Below, piece after piece: positions 1 to 8,917 of a stretch of 64,000 nt of DNA. The notes under the pieces are model-generated. The model did no database searches. It saw only the letters and a program-made list of their open reading frames with translations, and was not told the DNA's origin. Position numbers and translations under genes: made by a program. The stretch's first letter is position 1; each line of letters opens with the position of its first letter. The DNA comes from Mucilaginibacter limnophilus (GTDB taxonomy: Bacteria > Bacteroidota > Bacteroidia > Sphingobacteriales > Sphingobacteriaceae), in NCBI RefSeq assembly GCF_004005815.1, contig NZ_SACK01000006.1:62001-126000 (forward strand), read 5' to 3'.

Positions 1-253
1 ATTTATTCTCAAATTTTTTGTGTGATTTTTCACTGTCAACGCTAACACCAATTACTTCATAGCCTTGGCCAATTAACGACTGGTAATTATCCCTGAAACT
101 GCATGCCTCAGCGGTACAGCCCGGGGTATCATCCTTAGGATAAAAATATAGAATTACGGTTTTGCCTTTAAAATCTGATAACGATACGGAGTTGCCGTTC
201 TGATCGTTAGCGGTAAAGCCTGGTGCTTTATCGCCTGCCTGTAATGTTGCCAT
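1..253 (-). CDS. bcp: Peroxiredoxin, BCP/PrxQ type (5' part, cut by window edge)
   Basis: Reading from the ATG at 253 gives an AhpC/TSA-fold N-terminus, MATLQAGDKAPGF, followed by a strand-rich stretch and TPGCTAEAC. The cysteines at about residues 46 and 51 match the peroxidatic and resolving cysteines (C-x4-C) of bacterioferritin-comigratory proteins, thioredoxin-dependent peroxidases that reduce H2O2 and organic hydroperoxides in the cytoplasm. The remaining part lies beyond position 1. The start is 10 bases from the stop of the M23 peptidase gene, so it is probably the last seen member of a minus-strand group FAH-M23-bcp. I see no separate promoter. Confidence 0.93.
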   Translation of the reverse strand, partial: MATLQAGDKAPGFTANDQNGNSVSLSDFKGKTVILYFYPKDDTPGCTAEACSFRDNYQSLIGQGYEVIGVSVDSEKSHKKFENK

Positions 254-263
254 AATAGTAAGT

Positions 264-1976
264 TTATCTGTAAAATGTTGCCGAGTACTTCGACACATTG
301 TCGACATTATCGGTAACTATCAGTTCAAAAGTATGCTTTCCCGGCTTAAATCCTGCATCAAAATAATATCTTAACAGCTTGGTTTTATAGTCATGTTCAA
401 TAAGCACCCATTTGCCATCTATAGTACCGGTATAACTTTTTACCCCAGAAAGGTTATCGCTCATACGCATGGTGATGCTTGGTAAAGCTTTCATGCTCTT
501 GCCTTCGGCGATATTTACCGGCGTAATTACAGGCGGCACGGTATCTACTTTAATGTAATAATCACCAAAAAAGCGGCATTCGGCTTTTACATAACCGTCT
601 TCATATACCCCGGCGTATGCATTGCCTGCTGTGCTTACCAATACTGCTTTACTGGCAAGTTTACCAATGCTGTTATCAGGCTTTATCCAAAGATCGAAAC
701 CATCATGCAAAGGTGTAAACTTATTATGTATGCGGTACGTAGCTGAATAAGTGCCCGGCTTGGCGGGGAGTTTTGCGTAATTGAAGTCGAGGTTATCATA
801 TAAATTACCAGGCTCAATAACCACTTTCACATTATCAGCGCTGAACTCATTCTGTTGGTCATATTTAAACAAGGTGCCTGCAGGCTGAAACGGCTTTATA
901 TCAGTTTTTGACGATTGCACTTTGATGGCAAGCGTAGAGGTATTACCTGCTACATCTTTTATCACAAACTCCACATCGTGCATGGCATCATCTGTAAAGT
1001 TGATTAGTCCGCGGTTAACGGCTTGAGGGTATAACTTGCTGTTGTTGCCCGGAAGGATGAAGCATTTCTGCATCCAGCGTTTTGAGGTAAGAAAGGCGGG
1101 GTAGTCGATATGCGAGTTTATGGCGCGGGTTTGATCGAACGCGAATCGTTCGTTAACGTAGGTGTAAACGGTATTGCCGTCAAGTTTTAGTTCGATAGAA
1201 TAAACGCCGTTGCGGTTTGGTGAAACGCTGTTCATATCGTGAACCGTTATGCCGAAACCAACTTCGCCGCTTAAATGTACAGGCTGGTTGTTTTTTAGCC
1301 GGTAACTATTGCCGGCGCCCGTGACCGGCAGAAACATGTGCGGTGTTTTCTCGCTGAACGGCGCGCCGTTTAGATGATACGTAGCAATTGAGAGTATTGT
1401 TGGCGGAACCTTATCAGGTATGGTAAGACCAAAAAGCTGCGGGTTGACAGTTTCTTCGGTTTTTGAATCGCGCATTTCAAAATGCAGGTGCGGCCCTGCG
1501 GAAGCTCCCGCGTTGCCCGACCAGGCAAAAACCTGACCTTTAAATATCCGCATCTGCAATGGGTCGAGCGGAAAGTCAACCACATAGCTTTGGTGCTCCA
1601 GCTGGTAAGCACGTATAACCTTTTCAATTTCAGGGCTAAACCTGTCGAGGTGCCCGTAAACACTGGTATAGCCGTTGGGGTGGGTAATGTACACCGCCCT
1701 GCCGAAGCCGCCAAACTGTATGCGCAGGCGCGAGATATAACCATCCATTACGGCATATATCGGGTAGCCTATGCGTTGGTTGGTTTTAAAATCGAGTCCC
1801 GAATGAAAGTGGTTAGCCCTGAGCTCGCCGAACGAGCCGGCAGTACTGGGCGGAAGATCAAGCGGGTAACGAAAAATGTCGGTAGGGTAATACTTGCTTT
1901 GTATTATATCTTGTGAAAAAACCGAACTGCAAATAATAAAACTGCTTACGAGGGTGGTAAGGGTTTTTTGTATCAT
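264..1976 (-). CDS. M23-family (LytM) metallopeptidase, exported
   Basis: This 570-residue protein starts with a signal peptide (MIQKTLTTLVSSFIICSSVFS). Directly after it lies a LytM/peptidase M23 domain, about residues 40-190. The zinc ligands are visible as HSGLDF (H-x3-D) and HLHFEMR, with the VYGHLDR motif between them. The roughly 380 residues behind it are rich in beta strands and look like Ig/cadherin-like modules, ending in a DNVSKYSATFYR strand. The family cleaves cross-links in peptidoglycan or regulates amidases; the substrate here is unknown. It starts 4 bases after the stop of the FAH-family gene, which suggests co-transcription. Confidence 0.9.
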   Translation of the reverse strand: MIQKTLTTLVSSFIICSSVFSQDIIQSKYYPTDIFRYPLDLPPSTAGSFGELRANHFHSGLDFKTNQRIGYPIYAVMDGYISRLRIQFGGFGRAVYITHPNGYTSVYGHLDRFSPEIEKVIRAYQLEHQSYVVDFPLDPLQMRIFKGQVFAWSGNAGASAGPHLHFEMRDSKTEETVNPQLFGLTIPDKVPPTILSIATYHLNGAPFSEKTPHMFLPVTGAGNSYRLKNNQPVHLSGEVGFGITVHDMNSVSPNRNGVYSIELKLDGNTVYTYVNERFAFDQTRAINSHIDYPAFLTSKRWMQKCFILPGNNSKLYPQAVNRGLINFTDDAMHDVEFVIKDVAGNTSTLAIKVQSSKTDIKPFQPAGTLFKYDQQNEFSADNVKVVIEPGNLYDNLDFNYAKLPAKPGTYSATYRIHNKFTPLHDGFDLWIKPDNSIGKLASKAVLVSTAGNAYAGVYEDGYVKAECRFFGDYYIKVDTVPPVITPVNIAEGKSMKALPSITMRMSDNLSGVKSYTGTIDGKWVLIEHDYKTKLLRYYFDAGFKPGKHTFELIVTDNVDNVSKYSATFYR

Positions 1977-1979
1977 GCC

Positions 1980-2591
1980 TTACTTAACGTAAAAATCAAG
2001 CAATTGTTGACCCTCAATGTAACCTTCCAGGTGGTCGCCAATTTTTACTCTGCCAACGCCTTCGGGCGTGCCGGTAAATATCAGATCGCCTTTTTTAAGC
2101 GTAATGTACTGTGATACAAAAGCAATGATACGCTCAAATGAGAATAGCAAATTTTGTGTATTGCCGTTTTGGCGGGTTTCGCCGTTAATATCCAACCGGA
2201 AGTTTATATTGTAAAGATCAGAAAATTGTGCTTTCGGCAGAAAGGTACTTATAGGCGCCGAGCCGTCGAACGCTTTGGCCAGTTCCCATGGCAATCCCTT
2301 TTCTTTATGGCGCTGCTGAATATCACGCGCGGTGAAATCTACGCCAAGCCCAATTTCATCAAAATAATTGCCTGCAAACTTCTCGCTGATATGTTTCCCT
2401 TCTTTAGATATTTTAAGCACCAATTCAATTTCGTGATGAATATCTTCTGAAAAATCGGGGTGGTAAAAAGGCTTATTTTCTTTCAGCAGGGCGGTATCCG
2501 GTTTCATAAATATTACCGGAACAGTTGGTACAGGGTTATTCAGTTCCTTAGCGTGTTCGGCGTAGTTGCGGCCAATGGCAATTATCTTCAT
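1980..2591 (-). CDS. Fumarylacetoacetate hydrolase family protein
   Basis: The 203-residue protein begins MKIIAIGRNYAEHAKEL, the standard opening of short FAH-fold proteins (YcgM / fumarylpyruvate hydrolase-like). The metal-binding acids appear in HHEIELVLKI and GLGVDFTARDIQ, and the family block GDLIFTGTPEGVG is near the C-terminus. The family cleaves or decarboxylates acylpyruvate-type dicarbonyl acids with Mg2+/Mn2+; the substrate cannot be told. An upstream in-frame ATG at 2600 would add MAC, but the ATG at 2591 fits the family start. A sequence reading TAGTTTTG on the minus strand (2598-2605) overlaps that upstream ATG and may be the -7 box, which also favours 2591. Confidence 0.87.
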   Translation of the reverse strand: MKIIAIGRNYAEHAKELNNPVPTVPVIFMKPDTALLKENKPFYHPDFSEDIHHEIELVLKISKEGKHISEKFAGNYFDEIGLGVDFTARDIQQRHKEKGLPWELAKAFDGSAPISTFLPKAQFSDLYNINFRLDINGETRQNGNTQNLLFSFERIIAFVSQYITLKKGDLIFTGTPEGVGRVKIGDHLEGYIEGQQLLDFYVK

Positions 2592-2685
2592 ACAAGCCAA
2601 AACTAAAAAATAATCAAATCAGTTTTGCGTTGAAGCAGAAAGGTTACAAAGTGGTTGTGTGAATGACTGTTGACCAGTGATTGAT

Positions 2686-3189
2686 TTACAGTATCGACAA
2701 CTTTTTGATAGTAGATTCGGTACCGGCCATAATACGTACGAAGTAAAAACCGCGGCTCAGCTTGTTGTTAAGATTATAACTGAATTTTTGATCGCCTGAC
2801 TCAACTCTTTGCGAAAAAATGGTTGCGATATCGTTACCAAGCAAATCGACGATTTTGATAGTAATGTTGGTATTACGCGATACCTCGTAACTTACGTTCA
2901 ACTGCTGGTTAGTTACGGGGTTAGGATATACCTGAACGTTGCTCAACAATTTTTCATCCTGACCCTGACGGTTCACATTAACTTTTGTTGTAGAAACTAT
3001 ACCGGGTTTTAGTGGTGGTAACGCAAACGGAAGGCCGTTTTTTAGATATGAATTTTTGGCGTTTTTCGCTTTACGAATGGCTATTGTTGTGTCTTGTTGT
3101 ACTGTATTTGCAGCGAAAGCAAAATTTATGGTAATCGCCAGTGCGATAACATGTAACCATAAATTTAAGTAAGTAAATTTTCGCTTCAT
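2686..3189 (-). CDS. Secreted protein with type IX secretion sorting domain
   Basis: The 167-residue protein has an N-terminal signal peptide (residues about 1-26, ending AFAANTVQ). Its second half is a typical Por-secretion C-terminal domain: NVQVYPNPVTNQQLNVSYEV, then IVDLLGNDIATI, then RGFYFVRIMAGTESTIKKL. In Bacteroidota this domain routes cargo through the type IX secretion system to the surface. Unusually, almost nothing else is present: only about 60 residues of low-complexity linker separate signal and sorting domain, so the cargo is minimal. It may be a decayed cargo protein or a small surface peptide. It is transcribed alone. Confidence 0.85.
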   Translation of the reverse strand: MKRKFTYLNLWLHVIALAITINFAFAANTVQQDTTIAIRKAKNAKNSYLKNGLPFALPPLKPGIVSTTKVNVNRQGQDEKLLSNVQVYPNPVTNQQLNVSYEVSRNTNITIKIVDLLGNDIATIFSQRVESGDQKFSYNLNNKLSRGFYFVRIMAGTESTIKKLSIL

Positions 3190-3205
3190 ACTCAGCCTAT
3201 TCCTG

Positions 3206-3237
3206 CAAATGTATAAATTACACCATCGCTATTCAAA
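3206..3237 (-). promoter_or_regulatory. Bacteroidota-type promoter for the T9SS-sorted protein
   Basis: On the minus strand TACATTTG (3206-3213) matches the -7 consensus TAnnTTTG, and a TTTG (3234-3237) sits 20 bases upstream as -33 element. Transcription would start near 3199, about 10 bases before the ATG at 3189. Confidence 0.6.
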
Positions 3238-3335
3238 AAGTTCTGTTTTTTATTTCAATTTTAACAAATTTTAACAAAAACACATTTTTATTGTTGCTGT
3301 AACATAATGACTTATACGATTCCTAATGGTTTAAG

Positions 3336-3364
3336 TTTGCAAACGGAAAAAAATTATACTTTTG
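3336..3364 (+). promoter_or_regulatory. Bacteroidota-type promoter for kup
   Basis: TTTG at 3336-3339 and TACTTTTG at 3357-3364 form a -33/-7 pair with 17 bases between them. The expected start of transcription is about 3370, leaving a leader of roughly 14 bases before the GTG at 3384. Confidence 0.6.
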
Positions 3365-3383
3365 CCATCATTATATATAGATA

Positions 3384-5354
3384 GTGTCAACTCATAAAGA
3401 CCTTCGAAAACTTACGGTTCCCGGACTGCTTATAAGTTTGGGAATAATATACGGCGATATAGGTACATCCCCCCTATATGTGTTTAAAGCGATAGTAGGC
3501 GATAACCCTATAACCGAGTCGTTAGCACTTGGCGGTGTTTCGCTCATCTTCTGGACCCTTACCCTGCAAACCACGGTAAAGTATGTACTGATAACCCTTC
3601 TTGCCGATAACAAGGGTGAGGGTGGTATTTTTTCACTTTTCTCGCTGGTTCGGCGTAAGGCTAAGTGGCTGATAGTGCCCGCGGTTTTAGGGGGCTGCGC
3701 GTTGCTTGCCGATGGTATTATTACACCGCCTATCACCATATCATCAGCAATAGAGGGTTTGCACACCCGCTACCCATACCTGCCAACCATGCAGATAGTG
3801 ATATGCATTATCGCGCTGTTGTTTTTTATTCAACAGTTTGGTACTTCGCTGGTAGGTAAGGCGTTTGGTCCTATCATGTTCCTTTGGTTTACCATGATGG
3901 GTGTACTGGGTATCGCATTTATTATTCAAATGCCCTCGATAATTAAGGCATTAAATCCTTATTATGCATATAATCTGCTGGTTAACGGCTCAGGGCATAG
4001 CAGCGCGTTTATCATATTGGGCGCTGTGTTTCTGTGTACTACAGGAGCCGAGGCATTGTATTCAGACCTTGGGCATTGTGGCCGTTCAAACATCCGCGTG
4101 AGCTGGATCTATGTAAAAAGCTGCCTTGTGCTTAACTATTTGGGCCAGGCAGTATGGCTGATGCAGCGTGAAGGTCAAACAATTGACCTTGATCTGCATA
4201 ACCCGTTTTACCAAATCATGCCATCATGGTTCCTGATATTTGGTATCGGTTTGGCAACGGTAGCCGCTATTATTGCCAGCCAGGCGCTTATATCAGGCTC
4301 GTTTACGCTGATAGCCGAGGCCGTGCGTTTAAACCTATGGCCAAAGGTGCGTATCAACTATCCAAGCGATCAAAAAGGTCAGCTGTATGTACCAAGCATA
4401 AACTGGATACTTTGTGTAGGCTGTATTATAGTGGTACTTATTTTCCAGCATTCGCAGGATATGGAAGCCGCTTACGGCTTAAGTATTACCGTGGCCATGC
4501 TGATGACAACCATACTGGTGTCAAAGTTCCTGCAGCGGCGCAAGGTGCCTGCATATCTGATAGGCATTTTTCTGGTGGTGTATCTGCTTATTGAGGGCAC
4601 TTTCCTGTTGGGTAACCTGGTTAAATTTATACATGGTGGCTGGTTCACCTTGTCGATAGGATTGCTGTTGTTTATGGTAATGTGGTCGTGGCATACGGCG
4701 CGGCGCATTAAAAACAGGTATGTTAAGTTTATTGAGATTGAAGATTATTTCCAGATACTGAAAGAACTTAGCGATGATGAAACTGTGCCGAAGTACTCGT
4801 CACAACTGGTGTACCTTACAAGCGCTAATTTTAATTCTGAGATAGAATCAAAGATCATTTATTCCATACTTCAAAAACAACCCAAGCGGGCTGATGTGTA
4901 CTGGCTGGTACACGTTGACGTAGTTGACGAACCTTATACCCGTGAGTATGAAGTAGACTTTCTGGTACCTAATAAACTTATCCGTATTGATTTCAAGCTT
5001 GGTTTCAGGGTTGAACAACGCATTAATGTGTTGTTCCGCAAGGTAGTTGAAGAGCTTGTGAAGAATGGCGAGGTAAACATTACCAGCAAGTATAAATCAT
5101 TAGGAAAGCATAATATAGTTGGCGATTTCCGCTTTGTGGTGATTGAAAAAACGCTGTCCCGCTCACATAATCTTTCGTTTTACGAGCAGCTGATTATGGA
5201 TATTTATGTGCAACTTAAAAAGATGAGCTTGTCTGAAGAAAGAGGTTTTGGTCTTGACCTGAGTTTTGTTACCATCGAAAAAGTTCCGTTGGTTTTAACA
5301 CAACAGGACAACATTGAACTAAAAAGGGTGCCGGTTAGTACAGGAGTTAATTAA
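3384..5354 (+). CDS. kup: Kup-family low-affinity potassium uptake protein
   Basis: The 656-residue protein opens with the Kup/HAK signature LGIIYGDIGTSPLYVFKAI, followed by about twelve hydrophobic segments up to residue about 450. A soluble cytoplasmic tail of some 200 residues follows, as in E. coli Kup (about 620 residues). It is a K+/H+ symporter of the inner membrane. Family motifs such as GGVSLIFWTLTLQTTVKY and GTTGAEALYSDLGHCG-like TTGAEALYSDLGHCG are present. The start is a GTG; no upstream ATG is in frame, and the promoter at 3336-3364 lies just before it. The gene converges with the sugar porter gene across a bidirectional terminator. Confidence 0.95.
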   Translation: MSTHKDLRKLTVPGLLISLGIIYGDIGTSPLYVFKAIVGDNPITESLALGGVSLIFWTLTLQTTVKYVLITLLADNKGEGGIFSLFSLVRRKAKWLIVPAVLGGCALLADGIITPPITISSAIEGLHTRYPYLPTMQIVICIIALLFFIQQFGTSLVGKAFGPIMFLWFTMMGVLGIAFIIQMPSIIKALNPYYAYNLLVNGSGHSSAFIILGAVFLCTTGAEALYSDLGHCGRSNIRVSWIYVKSCLVLNYLGQAVWLMQREGQTIDLDLHNPFYQIMPSWFLIFGIGLATVAAIIASQALISGSFTLIAEAVRLNLWPKVRINYPSDQKGQLYVPSINWILCVGCIIVVLIFQHSQDMEAAYGLSITVAMLMTTILVSKFLQRRKVPAYLIGIFLVVYLLIEGTFLLGNLVKFIHGGWFTLSIGLLLFMVMWSWHTARRIKNRYVKFIEIEDYFQILKELSDDETVPKYSSQLVYLTSANFNSEIESKIIYSILQKQPKRADVYWLVHVDVVDEPYTREYEVDFLVPNKLIRIDFKLGFRVEQRINVLFRKVVEELVKNGEVNITSKYKSLGKHNIVGDFRFVVIEKTLSRSHNLSFYEQLIMDIYVQLKKMSLSEERGFGLDLSFVTIEKVPLVLTQQDNIELKRVPVSTGVN

Positions 5355-5380
5355 TTAAAAACTTCGTTGAGACAAAATAG

Positions 5381-5410
5381 AAAAAGGAAGCCTTTTAGAG
5401 CTTCCTTTTT
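5381..5410. terminator. Bidirectional rho-independent terminator
   Basis: AAAAAGGAAGC (from 5381) pairs with GCTTCCTTTTT (to 5410) around an 8-base loop. The stem is flanked by A-rich and T-rich runs, so it can stop kup from the left and the MFS gene from the right. Confidence 0.85.
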
Positions 5411-5436
5411 TGTTTAGTTTAAATATATCAGGTTTG

Positions 5437-6828
5437 TTATTTTGTCCAGCTGGCCTCAATTTCTTCAAGGGTTCTTTGCTTGGTTTCCGGTATTCTTGCT
5501 TTGGTGAACAGCCATAGAATAACCGCATTTACTCCAAACAGGATAAAAGTAAACGCTGCTGCTTTGGCATCTGTGCCGCCCCATGTAGTATTATCAAGCA
5601 AAATTGGCGTGAACTGTGTGATTAATACCACACCAAGCCATAGTACCGTAGTTGCGAACGACATGGCTATACCCCGGGTTTTTGTTGGAAATATCTCTGA
5701 CATGATAACCCACGGAATAGGACCTAATGATGCAGCGAATGATGCTATATAGATAAATATAAACGCCATAAGGTAAATTGCACCGGCTCCGGTAAGGAAG
5801 CAATAAGCAGTACCTATAAGGCTAAACAGCATGCCGGCAACCCCCCAAAGTAATAATGTTTTACGTCCAAGCTTGTCTATAAAGCTAATAGCTACAAACG
5901 TAAATACAGTATTGATGAAGCCGATAATTACGGTAAGCATTAATGCCGCGTCGGTAGTTGAGCCGGCGCTTTCAAATATTTTAGGGGCGTAATAAATAAT
6001 AGCGTTGATGCCGGTTATCTGGGAGAATAACGCCAGTACAACACCAACTATCATGGCTTTGCGTAAACCGGGTTTAAATAGTTCTCCTACGGTGCCTTCT
6101 TCGTGGCCAAGACTTGCTTTTACCTCTTTTACTACTTCCTGCGCTTCTTCTTTACCGTTTAGCCTTTCAAGCGTATCCATGGCTTCGCTGCTGCGATTCT
6201 TTTTTATCAGCCATCTTGGGCTTTCAGGTACAAAAAATAGCAATACCAAAAATAACATTGATGGTAGCAAGCCTGAACCTATCATCCACCGCCAGCCTGT
6301 GTCAACACGCCATTGCTCTTCACCAAACGAGGCGATCTTCATGTTAACGAAATAAATCAGGTTGATGCCGATTACAATAGCCAGCTGATAAACGCTCACC
6401 AGTTTACCACGGATATTTGCCGGGGCGATTTCTGAGATATACAGCGGTGATAACATTGAGGCCGCGCCTATACCAATACCGCCAATAATGCGGAAAATAA
6501 CAAACATGGTTAAGTTTGTTGGCAATGCCGCGCCTATTGATGAAATTGCAAACAGTACTGCTGTAAATATCAGTACGGTTTTACGGCCCATCTTGTCGCT
6601 TAAGTAACCGGCGGTGCTGCTGCCTAAAATACAGCCCCAGATAGCGCTGCTAGCTGCCCAGCCTTCCATTGCCGACGATAACTGGAACTTGGTTTTAATA
6701 AGGCCGATAACACCGGCAATAACAGCGGTATCATAACCAAACAGTAAACCGCCCAAAGCAGCCACTATTGTTAATTTTATTACAAATCCGGAAGATACCG
6801 GCTTTTGTAACGTTGCTTCTCTACTCAT
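5437..6828 (-). CDS. Sugar porter family MFS transporter (XylE/GLUT-like)
   Basis: The 463-residue protein has twelve predicted membrane helices. It carries the sugar-porter signatures LGGLLFGYDTAVIAG in helix 1, SDKMGRKTVLI in loop 2-3, PESPRWLIKKNR in the central loop, DKLGRKTLL in loop 8-9 and PETKQRTLEEIE at the C-terminus. Members import hexoses or pentoses by H+ symport or facilitated diffusion. It lies 23 bases downstream of a mannose-6-phosphate isomerase-type gene, so a hexose such as mannose or fructose is a reasonable guess at the substrate, but the sequence does not decide this. Confidence 0.92.
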   Translation of the reverse strand: MSREATLQKPVSSGFVIKLTIVAALGGLLFGYDTAVIAGVIGLIKTKFQLSSAMEGWAASSAIWGCILGSSTAGYLSDKMGRKTVLIFTAVLFAISSIGAALPTNLTMFVIFRIIGGIGIGAASMLSPLYISEIAPANIRGKLVSVYQLAIVIGINLIYFVNMKIASFGEEQWRVDTGWRWMIGSGLLPSMLFLVLLFFVPESPRWLIKKNRSSEAMDTLERLNGKEEAQEVVKEVKASLGHEEGTVGELFKPGLRKAMIVGVVLALFSQITGINAIIYYAPKIFESAGSTTDAALMLTVIIGFINTVFTFVAISFIDKLGRKTLLLWGVAGMLFSLIGTAYCFLTGAGAIYLMAFIFIYIASFAASLGPIPWVIMSEIFPTKTRGIAMSFATTVLWLGVVLITQFTPILLDNTTWGGTDAKAAAFTFILFGVNAVILWLFTKARIPETKQRTLEEIEASWTK

Positions 6829-6851
6829 AATTTTAGGTTATAATTTGATAG

Positions 6852-8606
6852 TTAAATTCGAACGTAAGCTTTCAGCGTACCACACTCTCTCCCTTCCGAT
6901 TCACCATACGGACGGATGGTATATTCACCAACAGCGGCCGGTATTATAAAGGTTTCGGCGTAATGTACTACAAATGGTTCGAAAGCATTGGTCGGGCTTT
7001 CAACAATGGCTTCACGGCCTTCAACCAGATTGATCACGTTAACACCACCGTTGGTGTTATGGCTTACTTTGCCGGTAAACCAATGCCTGCGGGTTTCAAT
7101 AAACTCCAGTTCGTTAAGGCCGGTACGCTCTTCGCGCCAGCCTTCACCTTCGGCCAGTGGTTCAACAAGGTTAAGCGCATTTTTTTCAACCCAGGCAGCA
7201 TCCCGATCCCACTGTATTACATTTTTACCGTGCTCAATGTTGATAGGACGCGGTTTGCCGTCGAGGCCTAAACGGCCCCAGTCCCAAAGTTTAAAAGTAA
7301 AGATGTAAGGCGTAGCGCTTATCTCAAGCACCATGCCGCCCGTACCCGAGCAATGCACCGTACCGGCAGGAATCGACACGTGATCGTGTTTCTTTATCGG
7401 CCATTTTTTTACGAACTTTTCATCATCAAACAGCTTTTCGCCACGCTCGGCCGCACGTAGGTCTTCAATCATTTCATCAGGGTTGATACCTTCCTGTAAG
7501 CCCAGGTAAACTACAGGTTCGGCAGCTTCATCAACATCAAGGAAGTAATAGCTTTCATCCTGTGTATAATGCATGCCAAACTTCTCCTGAATGTATTCGG
7601 TAAGTGGGTGCACCTGCAAGCTCAGGTTGCCGCCTTGTATGGTATCTAAAAAGTCGAAACGGATAGGGAACTCATCGCCAAAACGCGAATGTACCTTAGG
7701 ACCAAGCAGTTCGTTGGTTTGGTAGAATACCACGTTTATAGACGGCACTTCTACATCAATGTCACCAAAGCGCAGTAACAGACTGTTCTCTTCCGGAACG
7801 CCGTCAAAACACCAGGCAAAGTTCATCACATCATGGTCAAGGTCACAAACATCCTTCATCCATTGTCCGCCCCACGGCCCAGGATCAAAAAATGGCACCA
7901 CACGGAACGGTTGTTTAACGGTTTGTTTATAACCGGCAAGCACAGCTTCACCGGTAACCAGCTTAGGATTGCCTGCGGCATTGGTATCCAGTACAAAATC
8001 AATTTTATTAAACAGCTTTTTCTTTAAGCGGTCAAGTGCACGCCAGTCAACAAAAAATCCTCTTTTATACTGAATTGAAAATTCTTCCTGGTTATTACTG
8101 ATGCCGATGTTGTTCACCAGTTTTTTACGCATACGCAGTTGTATTTCCCAACGTGCCATATCAGCATACACCAGCATGTCATATGCAGGAGCAACAAGGC
8201 TTGCGCCAATGCCATAAACTATAACAACGCCATTAGCCAAGTCAACTTTTTGCTGAACCGCTGTTAGTTTTTCTTTATCCTGATAATCGCTGATGTCAAG
8301 GCGGGTCATATAACCGAATATCCTGTCGTCGGTAACATCAGGATAAGTCATTTCAAGTATTTCCTCTTCGCTTTTCAGCGCGTTGGCAGCGTCAACCCAT
8401 ACATCATGCTTAACAAGCCCTTTCAGGTTGCTAACCAATTCGTCAGTCAGCACACCCTGATAAGTTTCAACAACAATTAGCTTTTTACCTGCCGCGATAC
8501 TGGCATTAAGTTTTTCGGCAATTGCTTTCCAACCAGTAACGCATGACTTGTTTTCAGCCTCTACCACCACGTGAGGATATTTGTCGTAATTAGGAGGAGT
8601 TTTCAA
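6852..8606 (-). CDS. Class I mannose-6-phosphate isomerase with extra N-terminal domain
   Basis: The C-terminal part of this 584-residue protein (from about residue 270) is a cupin-fold phosphomannose isomerase. It has IQGGNLSLQVHP with the metal-binding Gln/His, DESYYFLDV and SIPAGTVHCSG. It interconverts mannose-6-P and fructose-6-P. The first 220 residues (KKLIVVETYQGVL, VVIVYGIGASLVAP) resemble a nucleoside or P-loop kinase fold but contain no Walker A motif. Normal PMIs are 300-400 residues long. The start is a TTG at 8604-8606; no ATG precedes it in frame. It is followed closely by the sugar porter gene and is probably the first gene of that pair. Confidence 0.87.
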   Translation of the reverse strand: MKTPPNYDKYPHVVVEAENKSCVTGWKAIAEKLNASIAAGKKLIVVETYQGVLTDELVSNLKGLVKHDVWVDAANALKSEEEILEMTYPDVTDDRIFGYMTRLDISDYQDKEKLTAVQQKVDLANGVVIVYGIGASLVAPAYDMLVYADMARWEIQLRMRKKLVNNIGISNNQEEFSIQYKRGFFVDWRALDRLKKKLFNKIDFVLDTNAAGNPKLVTGEAVLAGYKQTVKQPFRVVPFFDPGPWGGQWMKDVCDLDHDVMNFAWCFDGVPEENSLLLRFGDIDVEVPSINVVFYQTNELLGPKVHSRFGDEFPIRFDFLDTIQGGNLSLQVHPLTEYIQEKFGMHYTQDESYYFLDVDEAAEPVVYLGLQEGINPDEMIEDLRAAERGEKLFDDEKFVKKWPIKKHDHVSIPAGTVHCSGTGGMVLEISATPYIFTFKLWDWGRLGLDGKPRPINIEHGKNVIQWDRDAAWVEKNALNLVEPLAEGEGWREERTGLNELEFIETRRHWFTGKVSHNTNGGVNVINLVEGREAIVESPTNAFEPFVVHYAETFIIPAAVGEYTIRPYGESEGRECGTLKAYVRI

Positions 8607-8869
8607 TTTTATATAGTTAGTAATTAAAATTTCAGGTATATATGTTAATACATATTGCTTTCCACTTTTTGAGCGACTAAATGTATATTTCTCAAAATAA
8701 AGCCATAGTATTGATTATCTGGGTGACGGTTCTAACGACAAAGTAATGAATAAAAAATGAATTTGTGATATTAAAAATCGATTTTCTAAATAGTTTAACA
8801 AAATATACATTCTTTACATAATGTATGTACAATATGTATAAAAAGATTCTATCTTCAATCTGGCTCACG

Positions 8870-8900
8870 TTTGTTATCCTGCCCAAACTAAATAAATTTG
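8870..8900 (+). promoter_or_regulatory. Promoter for the acid phosphatase; rest of the 311-base divergent gap is plain AT-rich DNA
   Basis: TTTG (8870-8873) and TAAATTTG (8893-8900) are 19 bases apart, a good -33/-7 pair. This places the transcript start after 8900 and so excludes the longer reading frame beginning at 8825. In the remaining gap 8607-8869 between divergent genes I see only AT-rich sequence with short imperfect palindromes and no further gene. Confidence 0.65.
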
Positions 8901-8917
8901 CAAACGGATTTTTTGGT

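Noticed and set aside
1482-1916. Plus-strand 144-codon frame over the M23 peptidase gene
   Set aside because: Lies wholly inside a well-supported gene on the other strand and its translation has no protein-like features.
8692-8886. Minus-strand open frame in the divergent gap before the acid phosphatase
   Set aside because: AT-rich, overlaps the predicted promoter of the neighbouring gene, no domain pattern and no start signal.
8825-8917. Upstream extension of the acid phosphatase frame
   Set aside because: It begins before the -33/-7 pair and would put the lipoprotein signal inside the protein.
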